Of a stretch of DNA of 64,000 nt, positions 57,006 to 64,000 are shown one piece after another. Both the position numbers and the translations under genes were made by a program. The notes under the pieces are model-generated. The model was not told where the DNA came from. It worked only from the letters and a program-made list of their open reading frames with translations, and made no database searches. Position 1 is the stretch's first letter. Every line of letters begins with the position of its first letter. Source of the stretch: Pseudomonadota bacterium. Its GTDB lineage: Bacteria > Pseudomonadota > Gammaproteobacteria > Burkholderiales > Methylophilaceae. The stretch lies in NCBI GenBank assembly GCA_029556915.1, contig JAKQIT010000060.1, positions 1 through 64,000 on the forward strand. Direction: 5' to 3'.

Positions 57006-58904
57006 ATGAATTTTCCTGATGTTTTTGATGTGATTGTGGTGGGTGGCGGCCATGCGGGTACGGAGGCGGCGTTGGCGGCTGCGCGTATGGGGCAAAAAAC
57101 GCTACTACTCACGCACAATATTGAAACTTTAGGCCAAATGTCTTGTAACCCCAGCATTGGTGGTATTGGTAAGGGACATTTGGTTAAAGAGGTGGATGCC
57201 TTGGGTGGCGCAATGGCGCAAGCAACTGATGTTGGGGGCATTCAATTTCGCATTCTAAACTCCAGCAAAGGCCCAGCGGTGCGTGCTACAAGGGCGCAGG
57301 CCGACCGTATTTTGTATAAAGCTGCAATACGCCACAAATTAGAAAATCAACCCAATCTATGGCTATTTCAACAGGCTGTAGATGACATTATTCTAGATGG
57401 CGCACGTGCTGCGGGAGTGGTGACGCAAATTGGTTTACGCTTTTCTTCAAAGTCAGTGGTGCTGACTGCAGGCACTTTTTTGGGCGGATTGGTGCATGTC
57501 GGTTTGCAAAATTACAGTGCTGGTCGCGCTGGTGACCCACCAGCAATTTCGCTTGCTGCGCGTTTGCGCGAGCTCAATTTGCCTGCCGGACGTTTAAAAA
57601 CCGGTACGCCGCCACGTATTGATGGGCGTACGATTGATTATTCAGTAATGACGGTTCAGCCTGGCGATAACCCCGTGCCAGTATTTTCATTTTTAGGCGA
57701 CGCCAAACAGCACCCAGCCCAGCTACCCTGCTGGATAACGCATACAAATGAGCGCACACATGAGATTATTCGTAGTGGCTTAGATCGCTCACCGATGTAC
57801 ACCGGCGTGATTGAAGGTGTTGGTCCGCGCTATTGTCCAAGTGTGGAAGATAAAATTCATCGCTTTGCCGATAAGGAATCACACCAAATATTTTTAGAGC
57901 CAGAAGGTTTAAATACAAATGAAATTTATCCGAACGGCATATCTACCAGCCTTCCTTTTGATATTCAATTAGCGCTAGTACGCTCTGTGCGAGGTTTAGA
58001 AAATGCGCATATATTGAGGCCGGGCTACGCCATTGAATATGATTATTATGATCCGCGCGGTTTAAAATCAAGCCTCGAAACTAAAGCCATTCAAGGACTA
58101 TTTTTTGCGGGACAAATTAACGGCACGACTGGTTACGAGGAGGCTGCAGCGCAAGGCTTGTTGGCTGGTGCAAATGCGGCATTATATGCACAAGAAAAAG
58201 AAGCTTGGTGCCCTGCGCGCGATGAGGCCTATTTGGGCGTGTTAGTAGATGATTTGGTCACTAATGGAGTGACTGAGCCTTATCGCATGTTTACCAGCCG
58301 CGCTGAATATAGGCTTCAGCTTAGAGAGGACAACGCAGATATGCGTCTCACTGCCAAGGGGCGTGCGTTAGGTTTGGTGGATGATGTGCGCTGGGAGGCA
58401 TTCAGTCGTAAACAAGAGGCGGTGGCACGTGAACAAGAGCGGCTAAAACGCACGTTTGTGCAACCTGCAAGTGTTTCACGTGAAACACAACTTGCAGTAT
58501 TGGGCAAAGAAATCGACCACGAGTATAGTTTGTTTGAATTATTGCGTCGTCCAGAAGTAAGTTATGACGCCCTATTAACATTAGGTGAATTTGATTTTGA
58601 CGAACTTGAGCCTGAAGTGCGTGAGCAAGTAGAGATAGCAGCTAAATACCAAGGCTATATTGACCGTCAGGCAGATGAAGTGGCGCGTAGTCGCGGTCAA
58701 GAGAATACAAAGCTGCCAAAGGATTTGGATTATCGTGACATTCACGGCTTGCCAATTGAGGCGCAACAAAAGCTAAATGCGCAAAAACCAGAAACGATAG
58801 GTCAAGCAAGTAGAATATCAGGAATCACCCCAGCAGCGATTTCATTATTATTGGTCTATTTAAAGCGTAAATCACGCGCTAAAAATATCGAGAAAGCTGC
58901 CTAA
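57006..58904 (+). CDS. mnmG: tRNA uridine-5-carboxymethylaminomethyl enzyme MnmG
   Basis: FAD-dependent partner of MnmE in wobble-uridine modification. The N-terminus [27 protein letters not shown] holds the FAD motif; [36 protein letters not shown] and [11 protein letters not shown] follow, and the C-terminal helical domain contains [21 protein letters not shown] at 56997 would add three residues, but ATG 57006 fits relatives. A perfect parS (58472-58487) lies in the coding sequence. rsmG starts on the last base of its stop (TAATG). Confidence 0.96.
   Translation: MNFPDVFDVIVVGGGHAGTEAALAAARMGQKTLLLTHNIETLGQMSCNPSIGGIGKGHLVKEVDALGGAMAQATDVGGIQFRILNSSKGPAVRATRAQADRILYKAAIRHKLENQPNLWLFQQAVDDIILDGARAAGVVTQIGLRFSSKSVVLTAGTFLGGLVHVGLQNYSAGRAGDPPAISLAARLRELNLPAGRLKTGTPPRIDGRTIDYSVMTVQPGDNPVPVFSFLGDAKQHPAQLPCWITHTNERTHEIIRSGLDRSPMYTGVIEGVGPRYCPSVEDKIHRFADKESHQIFLEPEGLNTNEIYPNGISTSLPFDIQLALVRSVRGLENAHILRPGYAIEYDYYDPRGLKSSLETKAIQGLFFAGQINGTTGYEEAAAQGLLAGANAALYAQEKEAWCPARDEAYLGVLVDDLVTNGVTEPYRMFTSRAEYRLQLREDNADMRLTAKGRALGLVDDVRWEAFSRKQEAVAREQERLKRTFVQPASVSRETQLAVLGKEIDHEYSLFELLRRPEVSYDALLTLGEFDFDELEPEVREQVEIAAKYQGYIDRQADEVARSRGQENTKLPKDLDYRDIHGLPIEAQQKLNAQKPETIGQASRISGITPAAISLLLVYLKRKSRAKNIEKAA
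58472..58487. other. parS centromere site 3, inside mnmG
   Basis: Perfect TGTTTCACGTGAAACA. In the mnmG frame it also encodes VSRET (context ASVSRETQL), the same residues as the mnmE site, because it is read in the same phase. Confidence 0.93.
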
Positions 58905-59581
58905 TGGCCGTGCCAAGCAATTTGAAGGCAGATGTTCGTGCGCAAATGCAAACAAAGCTAGCAGCTGGCTTGGATGAAATGGGGTTGCTCATTACTGCTG
59001 AGCAACAGCAAAAACTATTGAATTATGTAGAATTAATTTACAAATGGAATCAAGTACACAATTTAACGGCCGTACGTGAGCCGCTTGAAATGATAACCTT
59101 GCATGTGCTTGATAGCTTGTCTATACTGCCTTTTGTTGAAAGTAAACACTTACTTGATGTAGGTGCTGGGGCTGGTTTGCCAAGTATTCCGTTGGCAATT
59201 TGTTTGCCCGATTTGAAAGTGACTGCGATTGATGCGGTGCAAAAAAAAGTGAGCTTTATGCGGCAAGTTAAAGCAGAATTGAGCTTGGCAAATTTTACAG
59301 CCATTCATGGTCGAGTAGAGGCACAGACTGTGCCAAGTAAAGAAATGGACACAAAATTTGATACGATTACCTCACGCGCGTTTTCAGAAATAGGCTTGTT
59401 TTTGACACTTACCAAACATCTATTAGCTGAAAACGGTAAGTGGTTGGCCATGAAGGGCGCTATTCCTCAGCATGAGTTTGACAGCGAGCTGTACAAAGAT
59501 ATGCACATTTCAAGTGAAGTTATACAGTTAAACGTAGCAGGTTTAAATGCCGAGCGACATTTAGTGGTTTTGAAAATTTAG
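58904..59581 (+). CDS. rsmG: 16S rRNA (guanine-527-N7) methyltransferase
   Basis: Methylates G527 of 16S rRNA (loss gives low-level streptomycin resistance). The 225-residue protein has YKWNQVHNLTAVREP, the SAM motif LLDVGAGAGLPSIPLAI and the TSRAFSEIGLFLTL segment. The start overlaps the mnmG stop by one base; parA follows by 15 bp. The mnmG-rsmG-parA-parB order is typical near proteobacterial origins. Confidence 0.95.
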   Translation: MAVPSNLKADVRAQMQTKLAAGLDEMGLLITAEQQQKLLNYVELIYKWNQVHNLTAVREPLEMITLHVLDSLSILPFVESKHLLDVGAGAGLPSIPLAICLPDLKVTAIDAVQKKVSFMRQVKAELSLANFTAIHGRVEAQTVPSKEMDTKFDTITSRAFSEIGLFLTLTKHLLAENGKWLAMKGAIPQHEFDSELYKDMHISSEVIQLNVAGLNAERHLVVLKI

Positions 59582-59596
59582 TTTAGAAAATCAATA

Positions 59597-60412
59597 ATGA
59601 AAATATTAGCCATCACCAATCAAAAAGGCGGTGTGGGTAAAACCACTACTTGCGTAAACCTAGCCGCTAGCTTGGCTAGTTTAGAGAAGCGCGTACTGTT
59701 AATAGATTTAGACCCGCAAGGCAATGCCAGCACGGGTAGCGGAATTGACAAAGCCCATTTAAAACACAGTATTTACCATGTGTTGATAAATGCAAAAACA
59801 TTTAAAGATGTCATCGTGCGTAGCGAAAAAGGTGGTTACGATGTTGCTCCTTCAAACCGCGAACTTGCCGGTGCAGAGGTGGAGTTGGTGCATGAAATCG
59901 CGCGTGAAATGCGCTTAAAAGAAGCCATCACAAAAATAAAAGAATTTTATGACTATATATTGCTTGATTGCCCCCCTGCCCTAAATTTAGTCACGGTAAA
60001 TGCGCTTACCGCCGCTAATGCTGTGATGATTCCTATGCAGTGTGAATATTACGCATTAGAAGGACTGTCTGATTTGGTCAATACCATCAAGAAAGTGCGT
60101 GCTCACTTAAACCCTACGCTTGAGATAGAGGGCTTATTGCGCACCTTGTTTGATAATCGGAATATGTTGGCGAATCAAGTGTCAGCGCAACTGATTAGCC
60201 ATTTTGGCGATAAAGTGTATAAAACGATGATACCGCGCAATATTCGTTTGGCAGAAGCGCCCAGCTATGGCTTACCCGTGCTGAACTATGACAAAAACTC
60301 AAAAGGCGCAATTGCATACTTAGAGCTAGCACGGGAAATTGTCAAAAAAGAAACGATAAATAGCAAAGTAAACGTAAAAGAAACCATCAAAAAAGAGGCA
60401 AAACATGGCTAA
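59597..60412 (+). CDS. parA: Chromosome partitioning ATPase ParA
   Basis: Walker-type ATPase that moves the ParB-parS complex of newly replicated origins. The 271-residue protein opens with the deviant Walker A NQKGGVGKTTT (about 8-18), LIDLDPQGNAS and the DCPPALNLVT motif. The Lys-rich tail VKETIKKEAKHG is longer than usual. It overlaps parB by 8 bp. Confidence 0.97.
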   Translation: MKILAITNQKGGVGKTTTCVNLAASLASLEKRVLLIDLDPQGNASTGSGIDKAHLKHSIYHVLINAKTFKDVIVRSEKGGYDVAPSNRELAGAEVELVHEIAREMRLKEAITKIKEFYDYILLDCPPALNLVTVNALTAANAVMIPMQCEYYALEGLSDLVNTIKKVRAHLNPTLEIEGLLRTLFDNRNMLANQVSAQLISHFGDKVYKTMIPRNIRLAEAPSYGLPVLNYDKNSKGAIAYLELAREIVKKETINSKVNVKETIKKEAKHG

Positions 60413-61280
60413 ATTAAAGGGCTTAGGCCGTGGATTAGATGCACTACTGGCAGGTGATATGGGCAGTGTGGGCGAAGCGGATTCGCTGATGATGCTCAAG
60501 GTCACGCAAATGCAAGCAGGCAAATATCAGCCACGTAGCTACATGGATGATGCGGCTTTGCAAACGCTGGCGGATTCTATTAAAGCACAAGGCATTATGC
60601 AGCCAATTTTGGTGCGTCAACTAGCGGACGAGCGTTATGAAATTATTGCGGGAGAGCGTCGCTGGCGTGCCAGCCAAATCGCTGGTTTAGCAGAAGTGCC
60701 AGTGCTAGTGCGCGAGATTGCCGACGAAGCGGCACTTGCCATGGCTTTAATTGAAAATATTCAACGTGAGAATTTAAACCCGCTAGAAGAGGCGCTAGGT
60801 ATAAAGCGTTTAATTGATGAGTTTTCGATGACTCACGAAAAAGCTGCCGAAGCTGTTGGGCGTTCAAGAGTGGCGGTGTCAAACTTGCTGCGGTTGTTAA
60901 CGCTGTGCGAGCCTGTCCAAGACATGTTGATGAGCGGCAAACTAGATATGGGCCATGCACGAGCTTTGATAGGTTTAAGTGGGGCACAGCAAGTCATGCT
61001 CGCAGAGCAAACGGTGCAAAATGATTTATCCGTGCGAGAAGTGGAAAATTTAGTTAAAAAGACCCTCTCGAATGCTGACAGGGATACACAAAAAAATACA
61101 TCAAAAAAATCATCATCACAGCAAGCACACCAAGATGTGTTACGGCTACAAGAAACCTTAAGCGATAAACTAGGTGCAACGGTTAACATTAAAGCCAGCG
61201 CCAGCGGTGCCGGCGTGCTTAAAATAAGCTATGCAAACTTAGATCAGCTAGATGAAATCATTGCCAAAATCAGCCGTTAA
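60405..61280 (+). CDS. parB: Chromosome partitioning protein ParB
   Basis: CTP-dependent clamp that loads at parS and spreads. The 291-residue protein begins KLKGLGRGLDALL (ParA-stimulating N-terminus), with the CTP-binding segments ERYEIIAGERRWRA and ALIENIQRENLNPLEEA, the helix-turn-helix MTHEKAAEAVGRSRVAVSNLLR, and a C-terminal dimerisation domain after a Ser/Gln-rich linker. The three parS sites 2-6 kb upstream are its expected targets. Confidence 0.97.
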   Translation: MAKLKGLGRGLDALLAGDMGSVGEADSLMMLKVTQMQAGKYQPRSYMDDAALQTLADSIKAQGIMQPILVRQLADERYEIIAGERRWRASQIAGLAEVPVLVREIADEAALAMALIENIQRENLNPLEEALGIKRLIDEFSMTHEKAAEAVGRSRVAVSNLLRLLTLCEPVQDMLMSGKLDMGHARALIGLSGAQQVMLAEQTVQNDLSVREVENLVKKTLSNADRDTQKNTSKKSSSQQAHQDVLRLQETLSDKLGATVNIKASASGAGVLKISYANLDQLDEIIAKISR

Positions 61281-61320
61281 TTTTTGAATAAAAAGGCAAT
61301 AAAATTTGACTTGAAAGGCT

Positions 61321-61372
61321 CCCGAGAGATTTTTGTGCCTCTGGGAGCCGCATGCAGACTGGCTTACAGCGG
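61321..61372 (+). repeat. Dispersed hairpin repeat, copy 12
   Basis: CCCGAGAGATTTTTGTG lead, arm CCTCTGGGAGCC, loop GCATGCAGACT, arm GGCTTACAGCGG. A moderately divergent copy 41 bp after the parB stop. Confidence 0.75.
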
Positions 61373-61513
61373 TGCTTAAATGAAGATGTTAAAAAACATC
61401 GCTTTTAGATGGTGAAATCGGATTTCTAAATATTTGCAAAAGTACAAAATTTAAAGAGGCGAAAAATACCTGATTGGGGCAATATAAACTTGATGAATAA
61501 AAGCACTAAAGCC

Positions 61514-61542
61514 TTGACTAAAAAGTGCTAATCATTCAAAAT
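61514..61542 (+). promoter_or_regulatory. Probable promoter of the atp operon
   Basis: -35 TTGACT (61514-61519), 17-bp spacer, -10 CAAAAT (61537-61542). An inverted repeat AGCACT...AGTGCT (61502-61529) spans the -35 region and could be an operator. Confidence 0.5.
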
Positions 61543-61625
61543 CGCGTTCTTTGCTAGAAAAACAATTAAAACAACGCAAAATCAGCATTTAATAAACACC
61601 GGAATTTACTAGGCCTTTAAGCAAA

Positions 61626-62000
61626 TTGTCAGCATCTTACACAACCGATGTTTTTAGCAAAATGCTTAAAATTCAACTGATTAGTACATTACTTGTAGCT
61701 ACGGTATTAGTGTTTTTATCGGGGTTTAATGCCAGCATATCAGCGGTGCTAGGCGGCCTAAGCGTAGTGCTAGGGGGTTGGATCGCTAGTTTAATCGCTA
61801 AACGCGGTGCAAAATTGCAAGACCCAACTGAAGTGTTGGTGAATATTTTAAAAGCAGAAGCGGTAAAAATTTTAGTGATTGTCGCAGTTTTGGCAATCAT
61901 TTTTAATGTGTACCATCAGTTGGTGCCCTACGCGCTCATTGCAGGTTTAGCTGCCGCAGCCATTTTTTCTGGTGCAGCATTGAGTAAATTAAAAGCTTAA
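61626..62000 (+). CDS. atpI: ATP synthase subunit I
   Basis: Small membrane protein that helps assemble the c-ring. From TTG 61626 it has 124 residues with four hydrophobic segments (about 15-32, 38-58, 78-97, 101-120) and the SAVLGGLSVVLGGWIASLIA block. TTG has a weak AGG upstream; an in-frame ATG at 61662 gives a 112-residue form starting MLKIQLIS, without a clear ribosome site. First gene of the atp operon. Confidence 0.88.
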   Translation: MSASYTTDVFSKMLKIQLISTLLVATVLVFLSGFNASISAVLGGLSVVLGGWIASLIAKRGAKLQDPTEVLVNILKAEAVKILVIVAVLAIIFNVYHQLVPYALIAGLAAAAIFSGAALSKLKA

Positions 62001-62025
62001 CAACTATTAAAAGTTAATTTAGATT

Positions 62026-62901
62026 ATGGCGACAGAACACGGACAACAAGCAGAGCACGCGCTCACACCTTCAAGTTACATTGAGCATCACCTGAGTTTT
62101 AATGCGCAAAAAGTGGGTGATGGCAGTTTTTGGACATTGCACATTGATACACTGGCTATGTCAGTGATTTTAGGCTTGATTGTGATGGGTTTGGTCTGGA
62201 TGGTGGCGCGCAAGGCAACGTCTGGTGTGCCAACTAAAGGCCAAGCCTTTGTCGAGCTAGTATTTGGCTTTATTGATGATCAAGTAAAAAACATTTTCCA
62301 CGGCAACCGTCATGCGTTTATTGCTCCAACTGCGCTGACGGTTTTTTTGTGGGTGTTTGCCATGAATGCAATGGACTTCTTGCCGGTTGATGTTTTTGCA
62401 AAATTCATGCATGCCATTGGTTTTGACACTTGGCGGGCAGTGCCAACCTCTGACATCAACACAACCTTTGCATTAGCCTTAGCCGTTTGGTTTTTGATGA
62501 TTTACTTCTCAATTGCAGTTAAAGGCTTTGGTGGCTGGATTCATGAGTTATTTTATGCGCCATTTGGTGGCGCAAAATTCTTCAAGCCAAAAAGTGCACT
62601 AGGCTATCTTGGTTTGCTGCTAAGTCCGCTATTATTTGTGGCAAACTTTGCTTTCAACATGATTGAATACGTTTCTAAACCACTTTCACATTCATTGCGC
62701 TTGTTTGGCAATATGTATGCAGGTGAGGTTATTTTCTTGTTATTGGGCTTGTGGGCAGCTACTGGCTTAACAGGAACCATTTTTGGTGCAATTTTAGGGG
62801 CGGGTTGGTCAATCTTCCATATTTTAATTGTAGCATTACAGGCTTTTATTTTCATGATGTTAACGGTTGTTTATTTAGCCATGGCGCATGAGTCGCATTA
62901 G
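62026..62901 (+). CDS. atpB: ATP synthase F0 subunit a
   Basis: Forms the proton half-channels next to the c-ring. The 291-residue protein has about six membrane segments and the essential Arg in [14 protein letters not shown]. It includes an N-terminal extension [14 protein letters not shown] common to betaproteobacteria. Confidence 0.97.
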   Translation: MATEHGQQAEHALTPSSYIEHHLSFNAQKVGDGSFWTLHIDTLAMSVILGLIVMGLVWMVARKATSGVPTKGQAFVELVFGFIDDQVKNIFHGNRHAFIAPTALTVFLWVFAMNAMDFLPVDVFAKFMHAIGFDTWRAVPTSDINTTFALALAVWFLMIYFSIAVKGFGGWIHELFYAPFGGAKFFKPKSALGYLGLLLSPLLFVANFAFNMIEYVSKPLSHSLRLFGNMYAGEVIFLLLGLWAATGLTGTIFGAILGAGWSIFHILIVALQAFIFMMLTVVYLAMAHESH

Positions 62902-62958
62902 ATTGTAGGTTTAGTTGTTTGTTTGTTATTTTAGTTAAGTGGTAAGTTTAATTTTTGA

Positions 62959-63237
<279 letters not shown>

Positions 63238-63308
63238 TTTAGCCTCGTAATTTGGCGCTGGAAAAGTGTCTGGCCCTAATTAAACGACTTAAATATTTGG
63301 AGTAAGTA

Positions 63309-63779
63309 ATGGATATTAACTTTACGCTGGTAGCTCAAGCAATTGCGTTTTCGGTGCTGATTTGGTTTACAGTAAAATTTGTTTGGCCACCGTTATTAGG
63401 TGCAATAGAAGCGCGCCAAAAAGAAATAGCGGATGGTTTAGCCGCAGCATCTGAAGGTAAAAATTCTTTAGAAGCTGCTGCAAAAAAATCAGAAGTAACA
63501 CTGAATGAAGCCAAGCAAAAAGCAGCTGAAATTGTTGGTCAAGCCGAAAAACGTGCCAGTCAAATTGTGGAAGAAGCCAAAGGCAATGCCAAAGTAGAAG
63601 GTGATCGTATTATTTCTGGCGCAAAAGCAGAGATTGATCAAGAGGTCAATCGCGCAAAAGAAAGCTTGCGTGCTCAAGTATCACAATTGGCGGTTGCTGG
63701 TGCAGAAAAAATCTTGCGCAAAGAGATTGATGCAAAAGCCCATAGCGACATGCTTTCAAAATTAGCGGCAGAACTTTAA
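63309..63779 (+). CDS. atpF: ATP synthase F0 subunit b
   Basis: Peripheral stalk subunit: one N-terminal membrane helix (about 7-26, ending FVWPPLL) and a long Ala/Lys/Glu coiled coil. 156 residues, the norm. Ends 9 bp before atpH. Confidence 0.97.
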   Translation: MDINFTLVAQAIAFSVLIWFTVKFVWPPLLGAIEARQKEIADGLAAASEGKNSLEAAAKKSEVTLNEAKQKAAEIVGQAEKRASQIVEEAKGNAKVEGDRIISGAKAEIDQEVNRAKESLRAQVSQLAVAGAEKILRKEIDAKAHSDMLSKLAAEL

Positions 63780-63788
63780 GGAAACCCC

Positions 63789-64000
63789 ATGGCTGAAATA
63801 TCAACCATTGCAAGACCTTATGCAGTTGCTGCTTATAAGCTCGGTAAAGAGCAAAAAACCCTTGCTAAGTGGTCTGAAATGCTCGGTTTTGCAAGTGCGG
63901 TGACTAATGACCCGCAAATGCAGGCCTTTATTCAAGACCCAAAAGTAGTGAATGCAGATTTGCAAGCGACCTTTTTAAAAGTTTGTGGCGACAAGCTAAA
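63789..64000 (+). CDS. atpH: ATP synthase F1 subunit delta (partial, cut by window end)
   Basis: First about 70 codons of the delta subunit, starting MAEISTIARPYAVAAYKLGKE, the typical N-terminal pattern. The reading frame is open to the right edge. Follows atpF by 9 bp. Confidence 0.93.
   Translation, partial: MAEISTIARPYAVAAYKLGKEQKTLAKWSEMLGFASAVTNDPQMQAFIQDPKVVNADLQATFLKVCGDKL

Larger units (their letters stand above)
61281..61625. other. Spacer between parB and the atp operon
   Basis: No gene. Holds hairpin repeat copy 12 and the probable atp promoter. Confidence 0.7.

Overview
The window is chromosomal DNA (AT-rich, roughly 40% GC by eye) from a betaproteobacterial methylotroph, most likely of the family Methylophilaceae (Methylotenera/Methylophilus-like). 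The evidence is betaproteobacterial gene order throughout, a close match to cytochrome c'' (a protein characterised from Methylophilus methylotrophus), and a free-standing pqqA gene for the precursor of PQQ, the cofactor of methanol dehydrogenases. Family and genus are inference; no 16S sequence lies inside the window.

Layout. 1-290: leader and tandem promoters of an rRNA operon whose 16S gene lies just off the left edge (minus strand). 429-9849: tyrS, an M23 peptidase, anmK, gltA, an SGNH hydrolase, erpA, bactofilin, argC, rpsI and rplM. 9955-20892: ubiA/ubiC, then a long minus-strand run that reads circularly permuted ATP-grasp, alpha-E, transglutaminase, Anbu protease, gmk, rpoZ, spoT, recG. 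21232-27160: yicC, a Ser/Thr kinase and PP2C phosphatase pair, rph, rdgB, a small unknown gene, hemW. 27157-36492: a FimV-like protein, argH, an AlgZ/AlgR-type two-component system, an orphan pseudopilin, and hemC-hemD-hemX with a short hemY. 36803-45285: a ferredoxin-reductase, fxsA, dsbD, a TlpA-like thioredoxin, aroQ, accB-accC, prmA and a DUF3426 protein. 45417-45488: orphan pqqA. 45824-51447: gyrB, dnaN, dnaA and rpmH with DnaA boxes (replication origin). 51512-61280: rnpA, yidD, yidC, mnmE, mnmG, rsmG, parA, parB, with three perfect parS sites. 61626 to the end: atpI-atpB-atpE-atpF and the start of atpH.

Most genes are ordinary core genes. The notable signals lie around them. (1) A dispersed, strand-independent hairpin repeat of about 52 bp occurs 12 times in 64 kb, with compensatory changes in the stem and a conserved loop; one copy is translated as the N-terminus of HemW. 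(2) The Anbu/ATP-grasp/alpha-E/transglutaminase operon has a near-consensus sigma-54 promoter with a perfect NtrC-type palindrome about 95 bp upstream of the predicted start, and it runs by a 1-base overlap into gmk-rpoZ-spoT. This suggests nitrogen control of an obscure peptide or protease system and perhaps of ppGpp metabolism. (3) pqqA stands alone with its own terminator. (4) Two of the three parS sites are inside the coding sequences of mnmE and mnmG, where both encode the residues VSRET. (5) hemY is cut down to its membrane domain, and its 3' side is occupied by two repeat elements.
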